Below, in pieces: positions 46,501 through 58,797 of a stretch of 64,000 bases of DNA (the first letter of the stretch is position 1; every line of letters begins with the position of its first letter). The stretch is from contig CM035806.1 in assembly GCA_020466095.1 (NCBI GenBank), forward strand, positions 6,774,622 to 6,838,621. The letters run 5' to 3'. This DNA comes from Chlorops oryzae. Its lineage: Eukaryota; Arthropoda; Insecta; Diptera; Chloropidae. The notes under the pieces were generated by a model. It ran no database searches and had not been told where the DNA came from. It was given only the letters and a program-made list of their open reading frames with translations. A program made the translations under genes and the position numbers.

Positions 46501-49500
46501 CATCTGCTCTGCCTAGCCAAATTTTCCCACTAAAAATCCATCTTAAAATTCTTTCCCCCTAAATTCCACGTCTCAAAAAAAAAAATACAAATAATAAAAA
46601 AAACCTCAATCTAGGCGGGAGAAGTTCCTAACTTATCAACATTGCAGATAACATAAAAATGTTCCCTTAGTAAAATAATAAATAAGCTAGCCACTTTGTC
46701 CGGGTAATTGAAATGATGGCAGTTATGACTCGATTCCAAGCTTCTTCAAAGAAAGTCAAAACAGATTGATTTGTGAGGCAAAACCTATCAAAAACTTTCG
46801 GGAATACATTTATTGTTTCATAATTTGAAACAACAATAAAAACAAAAACTAAAAATATTGTCGAATTTTCCTAAAACTATCCGTCCGGATAATAACTTAT
46901 TCGTCGGATAACCGAAACACGACAGGGTAGGGGACCATCAAAAAAAAAAAAAGGGTCAAGTGATTCAATCAATTAATTTGCTATTTCGATCCATTTCACA
47001 ATATTTTCACTAAAAAGGAAAAATTGCCCAAAAGCTGAGGATGATCTCGTCACAAATTGGCTATTGGCGGCTAAAATGAAATTTGCTGCAGCCCCCGGCA
47101 ACATTCGTTGAGTACAACTCACATCAGCATCCCTCGGTTTATATGTATATTCTTATTGTCATTGTCGGCTCGGGGCGTTCATTTTACCCCCTCCCTGTCT
47201 GTATTCTCCTGCCCGAACGTGTCAGTCGCAAACTTCGGTTAATTAACGCTTTTTAGCTTAGGTTGACATGAATTTTTCGGCATTGCCAATCATTCTACAA
47301 ATCCCGAGACGTTAATAGAAAGACGTTCTTGCATCGCCTCATCGGCTTTTCGGTTCATCCAATCCAGAATTTGTCTGTAGGTATGCATTCGTGTATCCCT
47401 CACATCGAGTAGGTTTTTTATTATTTTTTTTTTATTATTTTTTTTTTTTTTTATTATTGTCGCATTTGTTTTTCCCAGGCTCCTTAGTTTGACTTCGAGA
47501 AATGTTTTCAAATGCTTTGCGTCTCGTTGCATGGAATTCTTTTGAAAATCCTCTTCTATGCACAAGTCAGAATTGAATGCAAATACATTGTGCCTCACTG
47601 ATTTCCATTCATACGCCTCAAATGCTTTTGTTATTGCGATGGCTCAAAATTTTCCTGCCACACGGTGATAATTGCCTCGAGCTTTGTGTGACATTCGCTG
47701 CTCTACCAATCCACTTGATGTCGTCGTCGTCGTCGTCGTCGTTGCTGTCGTCATTGTCGCTGCCGTCGTTATCGGAGTCATCGTTGCAGTCGTTTTCTTC
47801 CTTCTTCTTTATTTTTTTTTTTTTTTTTGCTTTCTGTTTTCCCTTTTCCGAACAATTATAGCCGTCTTTAGTCTACAAAGTGCAGTTTGCCTGAATCTAA
47901 TGGGGTTGATTGTTCGATCGTTTGCCTAACAGGCCGACAGGCTGAATAGAATCCCAGCCGGAAATGTCCCGGTGAAACAATCAATGATTTCAGCATGACA
48001 TAGAGCCGCAACTCCTCCTGATTATACACGAAACTTTCTAATGAAATTAACACACAAGCGGAATTGGCAGTCATAAGAGCATATGTCACGAGTTGGTCAT
48101 CGAAAGTGGAGTAGATCTACTCCGTCGTATCGATACCTCTATCGATGACAATGCCATTGGAGTTGCGATGAATAACATTTCCTCTCGATGACATTACCAT
48201 TGCAATTGAGAATTACTCAAATTTTCCCCTTGATATCCTTGGTGAAAAAATTAATGAATTGGTCATTTATGAGAAAAATTCCGGCTGGGATGACTTCAAA
48301 ACACACACACACACGCATTCAGTCGCACAGACGCACAGCCGCAAAGCCGAAAGCAATTTTGAAAAGGCGGCACATGCAGCAGAGCTATTTTCCTAGAGCC
48401 TCATCGCGCGCGCTTCTGTTACTGACATGCATATGATGATGCATTCCTTACAAAGAAAAAGCGTGTCTCCCTCGAACGCCGATTTCGAAAAACTCCCACA
48501 AACTTCAAACGCCTCGAAAATTGCACTCAACAAAAGATTCCCACTCGCATTCGCAATCGCATTCACATTCCCATTTCGATTTCGATTTGAAAGCTTTTTC
48601 TTTCCCTCAATTACGACAGCCGAAGAATGATAAAAATGATGGGAATATAAAGAATGATTCGACTGATTTGACAAATAGTTAATGTAGTCATTATTCCTTC
48701 ATATCGCCTTTGTTTTCCTTTGCCATCACAGCGCCCGACCGCCCATTAACCCTCTTCACATGCATTCACGAGAGTGCGTCTCGAAAACTTCCACTCATTC
48801 CATATGAGTAGATGAAAATGTCGACAATTTAGATACGCTCTCGATTGGATGTCTTCATTTGAACTTCTATCTTTTGTAGCTTTTGTATCTTCTTCTCTGC
48901 GAATGGATTTCGATGATGTGTTGTTCTCATCAACAATCCCAATTGACTCAAAACGAAAAAAAAAATGAAAAAATACGAAATAAATACAATAAAAAAAAAG
49001 AATTGATTTCGTCGCTTGCCTGAATTGGTCTCGTCGGCGCATTTTAATGGTCCCCAGTTGCTTAACTTTTCATTTATTCTGCTTCTGGCTCGGTTTCGGC
49101 CTCGCATTCGGATTCGGGTACGGCTTCTGCTTCTGCTTCTGCTTCGGCTGCAGTGGAACTTGAATTATGTTCTTGATTTTTCACCGCCACAACGAACCAC
49201 GCCGAGTAATGCTGTCACCACTATGGCTGCTGCTGTGGCAATGATTGCTGTGTTATCTCTTTGTTATGATTGCTGAAATGGTCTTTAGTGGGCTTTTTCG
49301 TTTTCATTACAATAGACTTCTTGACAAAGCGAATCGTTTAGACGTTCTTCTGGATTTCCTAGATTCATCGCAATGCTGGAAATGTTTTTTTTTTTTTTTT
49401 TTGAAGTTTTTTCATTATTTTAGTAGTGCAGCCCAAGAGGGGATTTTTGCAGTTACTCGATCGTGTCCGAAAATAATATACGGAGAAACCTTTCACCCTG

Positions 49501-49670
49501 TAATATGCCCTCTCCATATATGAACGCTTAATATTGATGGGTTGCGTTGAGGATGGCCCGTCAGAATTGTAAAAAAAAAAAAATCCATTCTCTGAAAAAA
49601 TCGAGCCCGTCAAACAAAACTTTAAGCTCCCTTTCAGGAGATCGCAGTCCTCTATAACCCTTAAGGGGGT
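46501..49670. other. No gene recognised; mixed-composition sequence
   Basis: Simple repeats: TTATTATTTT near 47417-47455; TCG trinucleotides near 47720-47785; CA run near 48301-48315; CTTCTG run near 49125-49145. No domain, RNA gene or element recognised between repeats. Confidence 0.5.
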
Positions 49671-50411
49671 CTTCTCATTGAGCAACTTTTTTTTTCGACT
49701 TTTTTTTTTTTTTTGCATTTATTTATAGCTTGGGTAGTTGTGAATATGCCCCTAAAAGGATTTTTTGAAATTCGAAATAGTTTAGAGGATATAGCCTTCT
49801 TTGTCGAGCAAGATCTGCGCTAAAACGAGTAATTTTTGCGTTGCTTCAAACTTTAAACGCGTTTATCTCGAAACCACGTTTTTCGAACTGGCGGCCATGA
49901 TATCTCCAGTTCAACTGAACCGATTTTCATGAAACAAAGTGGAATCGACGCAGAATTGTCACCATTCTCGGGTGAACCTCGACCATAATTTTAAAAAATT
50001 TTTTATATTTTTTTTTTTACACTAAACTACAAAAAAAAAAAAGCCCGAAATTGAAATTTTTTTTTGAATGGCCGCCATTTTGTCAAAAAAAATCACAAAA
50101 TTAAGCTTGAGGTTCACCCGAGAATTACATCTATACTGATTATAACCCCGTTTTTTTTTTCCATTTCGGACGCTCCGGAGACCCGGAATCGTGGCCGCCG
50201 TGACGGCACCTTTTTTTTTCACCACCAACTTTGAAGTCTCATTACTTTTTGAACAGCCCACGTATCGAGGCAAAAAAATTTTTTTTATTTACTTTGAACC
50301 TTTTGTAATACAATAAATAAAAAAAGTTTTCAATTATTCTTTGCGTTTTCAAATAAGAATTTTTTTAAAAAGGGTCCAAAAAACGGGTTTTCAATGAGAA
50401 GACCCCCTTAA
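49671..50411. mobile_element. TTAA palindromic miniature element, type A, copy 3
   Basis: TTAA at 49671-49674 and 50408-50411. Here both ends carry the undamaged GGGGGTCTTCTCATTGA repeat, making this the best-preserved of the three copies. Same orientation as the others. Confidence 0.92.
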
Positions 50412-50649
50412 TCGGGATTATTTTTGAATTATTTTTCAAGCAATTTCGATTTTCTTACTTAGCGAAATTATCCCAATTATTTTACGATTAATTAACAATC
50501 CCAATTTTGAATAATTAAATTGTTAAAATAACAAATGATTAGAGATAAAAAAAAAAAAATTAATAAATTGTCTGACAGGTCTGATGATATTAATCCTTTA
50601 CCGCCTACGAACTCGCAAATAAAACGGAAACATAGAAAAACGATATATA

Positions 50650-50814
50650 CAGTGTACTCTCTCTCTCTCCTTGCGGACACTCCTCCTAAACGGACACTTT
50701 TTGGGAATGCTTTAGTATTCCTGCTTCTCAAATAATTTCCTCTTAAGCGGATACTTCAGTTAAGCGAACATATATTTCGGTCCCGCAGGTGCACGCTTAA
50801 GAGAGATTACGCTG
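50650..50814. mobile_element. Pogo-like miniature element, 165 bp
   Basis: Inverted ends CAGTGTACTCTCTC and reversed CAGCGTAATCTCTC, with TA directly outside both (50648-50649, 50815-50816). The interior contains GCGGACACTCC and TTAAGCGGATAC-type motifs. TA duplication and CAG ends fit Tc1/pogo. Confidence 0.75.
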
Positions 50815-50837
50815 TAATTATTTTTGAAGCCTTAATG

Positions 50838-50918
50838 AAACCATTTACTGTGAAGGAGAAATTTTTTGCCAATTTTTTTTTTTTTTTTTTTTTTTTTATC
50901 ATGCAGTAAAGGGTTAGG
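50838..50918. mobile_element. TTAACCC-type mini-element, reverse orientation
   Basis: ACCATTTACTGTGAAGG at the left and CATGCAGTAAAGGGTTA at the right are inverted, around a long T tract. Related to 26680-26750. Confidence 0.5.
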
Positions 50919-51961
50919 TTTATGTCGTCGGAAGATCGCTTTCACAAACAAAAACAAATTTCTATTGAAATGCCCTTCAAATGGTTCTAACATTTTCGGA
51001 TCCTCTTTCCATTCAGACTGCCCCCTCCAGATCTTCCATGAATATTAAAGTAAATTTGAACATTTAAGCCACACAAAATGACCAGAAGAGATATATATAT
51101 ATATATATATTTATACCCTGTAGTAATGAAATGATTTCGGTGGAAAACAGACCGCACCTAGGTGAGTCCATTTAAGACCGACCTCAAATTTATAGGAAAT
51201 TTATACGAATCGCGACTGTTCTAGGGTTAACCTCTATCGGAATCACCCTCCTCTTGTTCCAAAATGAGCGTTGTTGGGTGAGTTCAGACAAAGGGACTAA
51301 CTCGCGAGTCGCGACTCTCCCGCAACCAGCCCCACACACGCTTTGAAATAGGACCGATTGTTTTTCGAAGACAGCCCTATGATGTTAAAAGAGATGAGTT
51401 GAATGTAATGGAAAGGCGACGGGTCGTAGCTCCTTTCGGACCGACCCGCGGTCGATCTTGGAGCGGTCCCATTTACTGCAGGTTATATACATTCAAACAC
51501 ACATTATTTGCATATACAGTAGGTCGTTCATAAGTCCCTCGATTCTAAAATAGTATAGTGACATGCCATAACGATCAGTTCCTTATTGACTTATGCAATA
51601 ATTTCTAATTGTTCCTAACTCAAAATTGATACCTAAATGTTAGTTAGATAGGCTCATAGAAACTAATTTCCCTATCAGACTGCGCTATCGACTGTTTAAT
51701 TGTCTGATTGTCGCAATTTTACGTCGCATTGCATGAATCTTTTAGTCTGCGTCAAAAGCATTGATTTCTGTTCATAGCTTGCATGTGGTTCAAATATGAC
51801 TGATACGCACGGACGGTCATTGGGTTGCAATCCCTAGGGGCGGCAAAGAGGAAATAATGTTCCAAATTTTTTACGTTTGCGTCTTTCATATAAATAGGTG
51901 TTTTTTTGTCATACGTTCAGTAATTTTGCGAAGACTAAACAGTTTTCGCCCTTACTTTATA
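50919..51961. other. No gene recognised
   Basis: TA run at about 51092-51111. A less AT-rich patch at about 51130-51480 (ACTCGCGAGT near 51299, ACCCGCGGTCG near 51447) is unlike its neighbours but matches nothing I recognise. Confidence 0.45.
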
Positions 51962-52245
51962 ATATATTATTATTATATTAACTATTTTAGCAGTTCACGG
52001 AAGAAGGAAAATTAAAGCTGACTTTAAGTACACACTCCATTCATGGGGTGCAGGTGTATCGTTGTCGCGTTTCAAAAGGAGTTGAAATTTCTCATTTCAA
52101 TTAAAATTTTATGAAATTTACGAACGCTGGCAAGGTGAGATATCTTGGTGAAGTTAGCGCAGCACTCTGGCAATAGCAATAAAATTCTTCATTAAGAAGA
52201 ATTTAACGTAACGTTAACGGTCACGGCCCTACCATCTCCCCTGTG
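51962..52245 (+). repeat. Exon-like duplicated segment, copy 1
   Basis: Starts with a T-rich stretch ending TTAACTATTTTAG, a plausible splice acceptor, followed by an open frame of 37 codons (51976-52089) beginning QFTEEGKLKLTL and ending in KGVEISHFN then TAA; CAATAAAA follows at about 52178. This looks like a short last exon with a polyadenylation signal. I do not recognise the peptide. A nearly identical copy is at 52650-52938. It could instead be a repeat with a fortuitous frame. Confidence 0.6.
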
Positions 52246-52390
52246 TGTCGGGTTGGGCTCGGTTGAGGCGAGAAAATTTTAAGTAGAAATACAAAAAAGA
52301 TTTAAAATAAAAAATAGATAAACAAAAAAAATAATAAAATAATATAATAATAATATAATAAATTTAAAAAATTCAAAACAAAAAATTAAA
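52238..52390 (+). mobile_element. Truncated SINE (family 1), body and tail
   Basis: GGCTCGGTTGAGGCGAGAAA followed by an A-rich tail matches the minus strand of 24290-24409 from the B box onward. The A-box part is missing. Confidence 0.55.
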
Positions 52391-52649
52391 TTTTTCTTTT
52401 TTCTCAGTCGCTGGTGCTAGGCCATTTTCTTGCCCCTTTTCGCTAGCGAAATGACTGGTTAAAGGTGGCGCATAAAAGGACGACCTGTCCCGGCAATGAG
52501 ATCGTAATGTTAAATTCGCCAGCGTCTTGGATAGGAAAGGGACGATCCCCGACACCAGTGACTAGTGAAATCGCTAGTGTTGTGGTGCTCCGCTGACTAC
52601 TGGGTATACATTCATACACATTTACATTTATATTTACATATATACATAT
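52391..52649. other. Unrecognised spacer between the duplicated segments
   Basis: Includes CGCTAGCGAAATGACTGG and GTGACTAGTGAAATCGCTAG, which share CGCTAG/ACTAGTG words, and a TATA-rich run just before the second copy. No function recognised. Confidence 0.4.
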
Positions 52650-52938
52650 ATACATATATATATATTAACTATTTTAGCAGTTCACGGAAGAAAGGAAAAT
52701 TAAAGCTGACTTTAAGTACACACTCCATTCATGGGGTGCAGGTGTATCGTTGTCGCGTTTCAAAAGGAGTTGAAATTTCTCATTTCAATTAAAATTTTAT
52801 GAAATTTACGAACGCTGGCAAGGTGAGATATCTTGGTGAAGTTAGCGCAGCACTCTGGCAATAGCAATAAAATTCTTCATTAAGAAGAATTTAACGCTTA
52901 ACGCTTAACGGTCACGGCCCCTACCATCTCCCCTTGTG
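52650..52938 (+). repeat. Exon-like duplicated segment, copy 2, frame-shifted
   Basis: Repeats 51962-52245 with a 688-bp offset, including the acceptor-like TTAACTATTTTAG. One extra A after CACGGAAGAA (about 52690) shifts the frame after the fifth codon of the segment. Near the end it carries an expanded TTAACGCTTAACGC stretch. If copy 1 is an exon, this one is broken. Confidence 0.6.
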
Positions 52939-53605
52939 TGTGGGTGTGCGTTGAGCGTACATTTTGTAGTTAAACAATTACCATAAAAAATATTAATTAT
53001 GCCGATTCAGAGGATTCTGAGGAAAATCGAGGAAGCATGTGGCTGGCTAAAATTCATTTAAATACACTGCGGTTTAAAGTAACGGCCAGGAGAACACCGT
53101 ACACCGTACGCGGTAGTACATTGTGTGTAATGTACTCTCTATCGATTGTGTGTGGCGATTGCTTGCAATGAACTCGATTCTACTGTCGGACGGATTTTAT
53201 GAGTTTTTCGGTTCGGTTTTTCTTTTCCAAGAATCACGCTTGTGCAGCAGCAGTGCACCACCCGATTACTCATATATTCGCTCTGGCGCGACAATTAAAT
53301 TAAAAGTAATTAAAAATTATGAAAATGGACATCGCACCGCGCGATCGCGTATTAACAACGCGGCCAACGAACTTTATTATGCAGCCATTGCATTTGTTCC
53401 GATTGCAGCAAGTGCAGACTCAGTCTCACACCGACCGAAAGACAGACAGACAGACAGACAGACAACAAAGACTTCCTATGTCCAGGGCAAAAGACATAGC
53501 GCGGCACTTTAATATTGTCAACTCCGCAGTGTATTGCTGAAATGATGGCGATTAATTGAAATTTATTTTGTCGTGCGTTAGTTCTATCTCTGCGCCGCGG
53601 CACGA
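52939..53605. other. No gene recognised
   Basis: ACAG tetramers at about 53441-53463. Frames overlapping the microsatellite are unsupported. Confidence 0.5.
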
Positions 53606-53613
53606 GACCAAAA

Positions 53614-54333
53614 CAGTGTTGCCAGGTTTTTTTTCGAGCCTTCCCTCTAAATGTCAGTCAATTTCCCTCTAAAATACAGTGCTTCCCTCTAAAAAAATTT
53701 TAAAAACCTCTAAAAATCCCTCTAAATTTTAGAAAATATATTAATATAAGGGCAAATCATCTTTGTTACATATTTTATTTGGGAACAACAGAAATAGTTT
53801 CAACAAACAGCAAAATCAACAATTTAAAGTGAAGCTGAAGGGTCATACCCTGCGAAAGCGTCTAATACTTCGTTATCGCATTCACATTGGTAGGTGTTGT
53901 CTCATTGTTGAATTTTTTCAACATTTTTGTGGAAGGATTAAAAGATTTAGATGACTCAATCAAGAGTTTTTTTTTCGCGTTATGGCATCGGCAGTTTGAA
54001 TTGAAGTTTTATTTCTCAATTTGATCTGTATAATATTCACGGTGGAAAACGCTCTCTCAACCGCCGCATTGTTCCACGTGTGTGACCTTGAGTTTCTTTG
54101 AAAGACAGAATGTGGTCTGACCGCGGACGAAAAAGCTGCATGAACCAATTAGTGAAGATTTTATATGTCAAATAAATCTGGACCATACTCTCTTTTATAA
54201 TATGTATCAACGAAATCTTTGAATAGAATCCCTCTAAATTTCCCTCTAAAAGTTTTGTCCCTCTAAATCTACCTCTAAATTAATAAAAAAAACCTCTAAA
54301 TTTAGAGGAAAAACCTCTAAACTGGCAACACTG
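53614..54333 (-). mobile_element. hAT element, 720 bp, with 8-bp target duplication
   Basis: GACCAAAA flanks it (53606-53613, 54334-54341). Ends CAGTGTTGCCAG are inverted. Both subterminal regions are packed with CCTCTAAA: five copies within about 53640-53730 and six within about 54228-54322, all in the same strand direction rather than inverted. The interior has a transposase remnant on the minus strand. Confidence 0.95.
53960..54148 (-). pseudogene. hAT transposase dimerisation-domain remnant
   Basis: The minus-strand frame contains NNAAVERAFSTVNIIQIKLR followed by NKTSIQTADAIT, matching the conserved hAT C-terminal dimerisation motif (SNA.VERVFS..N.IKT.LRN...ETL.A). About 60 residues remain from a protein normally over 500 residues long; the catalytic core is gone. 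Position inside the CAGTGTTGCCA element ties it to that element. Confidence 0.8.
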
Positions 54334-54341
54334 GACCAAAA

Positions 54342-56023
54342 TGAAACGACCCACAGCAACAGAAAAAAAAAAAAAACAACAAAAACAAAAACGAATGGCG
54401 CAATAAAGACATGAAACAAAAATACAAAATTCAACTTACCCGGTCATCATGCTGCTCCTGCTTTCGCCCCGCCTCACCTCGGCTGGCTACTGTCGCTGCT
54501 GCTGCTTGCAACTTTTGCCACCAGTCAATTGCAATTAAGCGTCGGTGTTGTCATCATTTTTTAGACATTGAATGAAAACCGCGAATATCGTCGACATTCT
54601 CAAGTGACTCAGAGCGCGCGCGCCTGTCCCCTTAATTCCATTCCAACCACCCAATTTGATGATGATGATGATGACGATGACGGTAATTAACGCTTAAAAT
54701 TCAAAAGTCAATTTGCTGCACCGAAGGAATAAAATATTCATCCTCGCCAAGCCCCGACGACTTTCATGTTCAAATAGATGATTAACGGACATAAGTCAAC
54801 AAGAAGTCATATTCTAAAAAAAAAAAAGAAAAAAAATTAGTTTTTAGTAAAAACGCAACCACGCCACCACCCACCACACATTGGTAATAAAAAAAAAATG
54901 CCAAGCTCAATGACCCTAAAATAAAAAATCGAATCAATCCCTTGAGCGTCACGCCAACACGAAACTTTGGCATGCCTTGAGCCGCCTTCTCTCTCTCTTC
55001 CAGGTAAGCAGCAATATAAATGGCCAAATCAGTCAGCCAGTGGAAGACTTCGAGCGATAGTTTTTTGATCGGCTCACACTATTGATTGTACAGATTAAAA
55101 TCGCTGAGGCCTTTGTGCGCTCAGATCCAGAGATTCATATGCTGCGTGTTTATCCTCGTCTCTCGATTCATTGAATTTCTGCAACGTCAAGCGTTAAATG
55201 GTAATTACTTCAGCAAAATTTTTACTCTCTCGATTGTTGGCGAGATGGTTTTTTTTTTTTTTTTTAAAAGCGTTCAAAAGTTACTTTTTTTTTTTTTGTC
55301 ATTATCGCTTTGCTGGTACTGTCGCCATTGCAGTTGTTGCTTTTTATGAGACTTATTGTTCGGGAAAATACCGTTTAATCTTCTTGGAAATACTCGTAAA
55401 ACTCGCTTCGATTGCTATTAAGTTTTTTTTTTTTTTTTTTTCTGCAGGATAACGTGTACTCAAGAGATTAAAAGGCACGGACGACGCGTATATACATATA
55501 TTGTTTGCACGTAAAAATATCTACATATATACGTACGGTGTATATACAACGTGCTGCCGCCAATCCATGTGATCCATCGTTTCTACGTAATTAATAAATG
55601 CGTTCGTTTGCGTTAATTAAATCCTTCGCACCAAACACTGTGCGTCCGTGTGAAGAGAAATTCTAGCAACGCAATCGTGGTCCAATGACTTCCCACCACT
55701 CGATTGCCATAATATTGGCAACAGCTGTGCATATCAACCGTACGGATGACCACTGGATGAATTCATTGAAATTTCCTCTCCTTGCCCAATCGAATTTTAA
55801 TCTGAGTTCATGCAACGAAAACCTTTCGCAAATCATAACGTTGACATTCTGCGAGGCTCGCCAATTTGCTTTTGTCATCTTAAACAAAAGAGAAAAAGAA
55901 AATCAAAATAGGCCAATAAAATTTTTAAGTTTTTTATACAGTAATAGTACCAAAAAAATTATTTTTTTTATACTTAAAAAAATATTTTTATATAAGTACT
56001 TATAAAAATTAATTTTTGTAAAT
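54342..56023. other. No gene recognised
   Basis: GAT repeats near 54657-54680; T tracts near 55250, 55287 and 55422. Frames of 60-110 codons show no recognisable domain. Confidence 0.5.
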
Positions 56024-56025
56024 TA

Positions 56026-56219
56026 CAGTCGAACTTCTCTATAATAAATTCGTACGACACCAGAAAAACACTTTATTACGGAGAAATTTCATTTTACAGA
56101 AATTATAAACACGTATGTTAGGTACACTGAAAGTGGAACGAAAAAACTGTGCATTTGAAATTATTTCATAGTATAGAGAACTTCATTGTATACACGTTCA
56201 TTATACGGAACTTCGACTG
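56026..56219. mobile_element. Pogo-like miniature element, 194 bp
   Basis: Inverted ends CAGTCGAACTTC and reversed CAGTCGAAGTTC, with TA directly outside (56024-56025, 56220-56221). Inner CTCTATAATAAATTCGT / TTATACGGAACTTC pieces are typical of pogo/Tigger-derived elements. A related fragment is at 61077-61203. Confidence 0.8.
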
Positions 56220-56221
56220 TA

Positions 56222-56668
56222 TAAAAAATTTAAGGGAAAAAAAATTTTTTTGTAATTAGAAACAATAGGGGTTATTCATACATAGGGCGTGTTTATAAAA
56301 AACGTTGGAAAAGTCGGAAAATCGAAAATTTGCGAAACCTTCTTAAAAACTTTTTTAACTTTTTCATGTATTTTGCACAATTTTTTAAAGCATTTTAAAA
56401 TTTTCCCGATTTTTCCGACTAATTCTACCCTTCGACGTCTTATCGTGAATTCCCTTATGAATTTAAGTTAAAAAAAATAACTTATTAAAAAATCGTAAGT
56501 CTTCACAAAAAAAAAAAAAAAATTTATTAACCCATTTTGGACCATGCTATTTTTTTTCTAACAAAATTGAAATCCTTCATAGGACGTGTTATAAGGACAC
56601 AATTAACCGATTTTGCGCTTTTAAAATTATTTTGCGATTTTTTTGGTTGGCTTGGAGGTGAAGTCGAA
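56222..56668. other. No gene recognised
   Basis: AT-rich spacer between two elements. Confidence 0.5.
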
Positions 56669-57075
56669 GTTTCGACCAGCGTTGCCATGTCTTAATTTTC
56701 AAAAGTAGGAGATTTCATTTCCAAAGTTAGTAGATCTACTACCTTACAATAATCCAAAACTAGGAGATCTACAACCTTTTTTTTTTAATGTATTTAAACA
56801 TTGAAATAAAAACATTTCAACTTAAAGAAACATATTAATGTATTTTTAGACGTTGATTTATTGATGTATATGTTGACGAATTTTTTTTTAATGTACATAT
56901 AGGTATGTTGGGTTATGTTATACAATCAATTATGCATAATGATGTCATATTTTTTCATGGAAAAAAGGGTTTTCCTGAGAAATGTAAGGGTTTCGCGGGA
57001 TTTTGAGGAGAGAAAGAAAGGATAAAAAACGGATCTCTATTTCAGTGTTTTATTTAGAAAAATGGTCGACGAATT

Positions 57076-57190
57076 TTATCCAATAGACATATTTAAGTAT
57101 TCGTTAGCAATAACGTCACTGTCGTTGTCAAGATTCGCTTTTTGAGTACCATGGTTTTCTTTTTTTTGCGATTTGACGCAGTAGCTCTGG
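57076..57190 (-). pseudogene. Probable hAT transposase C-terminal tail
   Basis: Minus-strand frame reading ANLDNDSDVIANEYLNMSIG then a stop at 57076-57078, preceded by a lysine-rich A tract where the frame may slip. Acidic, low-complexity tails of this kind end many hAT proteins; assignment rests mainly on its place inside the CAGCGTTGCCA element. The upstream part is separated by the LINE or deleted. Confidence 0.4.
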
Positions 57191-57239
57191 TTTGGATTGT
57201 ATATAGTATAATAATACCTAGTATAATAATTAGATTAGA

Positions 57240-58797
57240 TTTTAGATTAGATTTATTCACAATTTCCTCAATTCTGTTACATGTACGTATAGTGGGTACA
57301 GTTAATCAATTAAATTAAATTAAATTTATTGAAAATGAATAGGTGATATGAGGAAAAAGGTAGTGACATTTTTAGCAGAAGACTGCTGTGGCAAGTGTCA
57401 CGTTAAATACAATTAGGTAAGAAAATAGGTTGTGGAACACAATAAAGAAGAAAGGAGAAGGGAGGAGGTAGAGAAGGAGACAACGACTGAGAATAATGGG
57501 CAAATAGGAATAAAATATATGAGGTAGTAATAAATATCAGAAAATATTGCGATTGAATTTTGAATTAAGACTTTAATTAAGTTTGAGACTGCAATAGATG
57601 TTCTAAACTCTGATAGTTGAGACTTAGAAGCCACATTTTTAGACGCTTAAAAAATATATTGTATGAATTTAATTTTTTTAAAGTTATTGGTAATTTATTA
57701 AAAAGTCTACGTGAAAGAATTGGGAAGCTATTACGATAGCTGGTAGTACGAAATGGCGGGATGGTTAAATTGAAAGTGTGGCGCAAATTATAGTTTGAAT
57801 TTGGAGATGGTTGAATTTTGTTATTTTTGAAAAACGCTTTAAGAGCTTGATAATAAAACAGATGGCGAACTGGTAGTATGCCATTAGACCTAAACAGTTC
57901 AAACGAGGCTTGGTACCGATTTGCATTGCACATTAGTCGCAGAACGCATTTTTGCAAAATGAGAAGCGGCTGTATTGTATTGGCATACGCTCCCCCCCAG
58001 CAAGATATCCCATATGAAAGCCTTGAATGAAACAACCCAAAATAAAACATTTTAAGAATGTTTACAGAGCAAAAATTTCGATAGATGGTAGAACTTACGT
58101 AGGAAAGACCTAAAATAATTTTTCAGGAATAAGGTTTGCCGCTTCCAATTTAAATTTTCATCTATTAAAACTCCTAAGTATTTATACTCATGAACGGAGA
58201 TAATAGGAAAGCAATTTGTTTTGCAGCTTGCAAGTTCATTGTAATATTTATCAGACGATAAAGGGTACTTTTCACAGCAAGGGTCGTGATAAATAATATC
58301 TACATCGAGCTGAACTTGACGAGATAAGTGAAAGTGCATGAGTCTTGACTTGTTGCTAATGAGGAGTTTGTCTTGGTAAACCATTTCCTGAGAAGGTCTA
58401 CGTCATGATTTAAGTCAGAAATAAGCTCGAAATGAGTAGAAGAATTATAAGATAAACCTAGATCATCAGCAAAAGCGGTGACGTTTGAACGCAATCCTTG
58501 TACAAAAAATGAATTGATATAAATAAGAAATAAAATAGGCCCGAGTACTGAACCCTGAGGAACACCTAGATTTAAAACTGATGGGTTGCTGAAAACGTTA
58601 TTTATTTTTACTCTCTGCTTACGATTGCTTAGATAAGAAGTAAACCAATCATAAATAAAACCACGGAAACCAATCCTGTAGAGCTTTTCCAATAAAATTT
58701 TGTGATCGACCATATCAAATGCTTTGGTAATGTCGACGAAAAGACAGGCACAGAACTTGTTGTCATCCAGTCCTTTATGAAGGAAGGAGCAAAATAA
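57240..58797 (-). mobile_element. 5'-truncated non-LTR retrotransposon (LINE)
   Basis: Minus-strand reverse transcriptase remnant followed by about 330 bp of 3' untranslated sequence ending in AATCTAATCT-type short repeats near 57240. The 5' half of ORF2 (endonuclease) and ORF1 are absent, as usual for incomplete reverse transcription. Inserted in the hAT element at 56677-59145; a clean target duplication was not identified because both edges are AT-rich. Confidence 0.85.
57577..58797 (-). pseudogene. LINE reverse transcriptase pseudogene
   Basis: Remnant of the ORF2 polymerase that copies LINE RNA into DNA at the target site. In order on the minus strand: FVDITKAFDMVDHK (RT motif A with catalytic Asp, about 58702-58745), LGVPQGSVLGPILFLIYI, AFADDLGLSY (motif C, the DD pair, about 58459-58490), YKYLGVLIDENLNWK (about 58146-58190), then the post-RT region SRLSYGISCWGG and NLRHTFNLTIPPFRTTSYRN, ending at about 57577. 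Two frameshifts break it, near 58370-58384 and near 58050; the first and last parts share a frame. It resembles the CR1/Jockey group; clade not resolved. Not functional. Confidence 0.9.
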
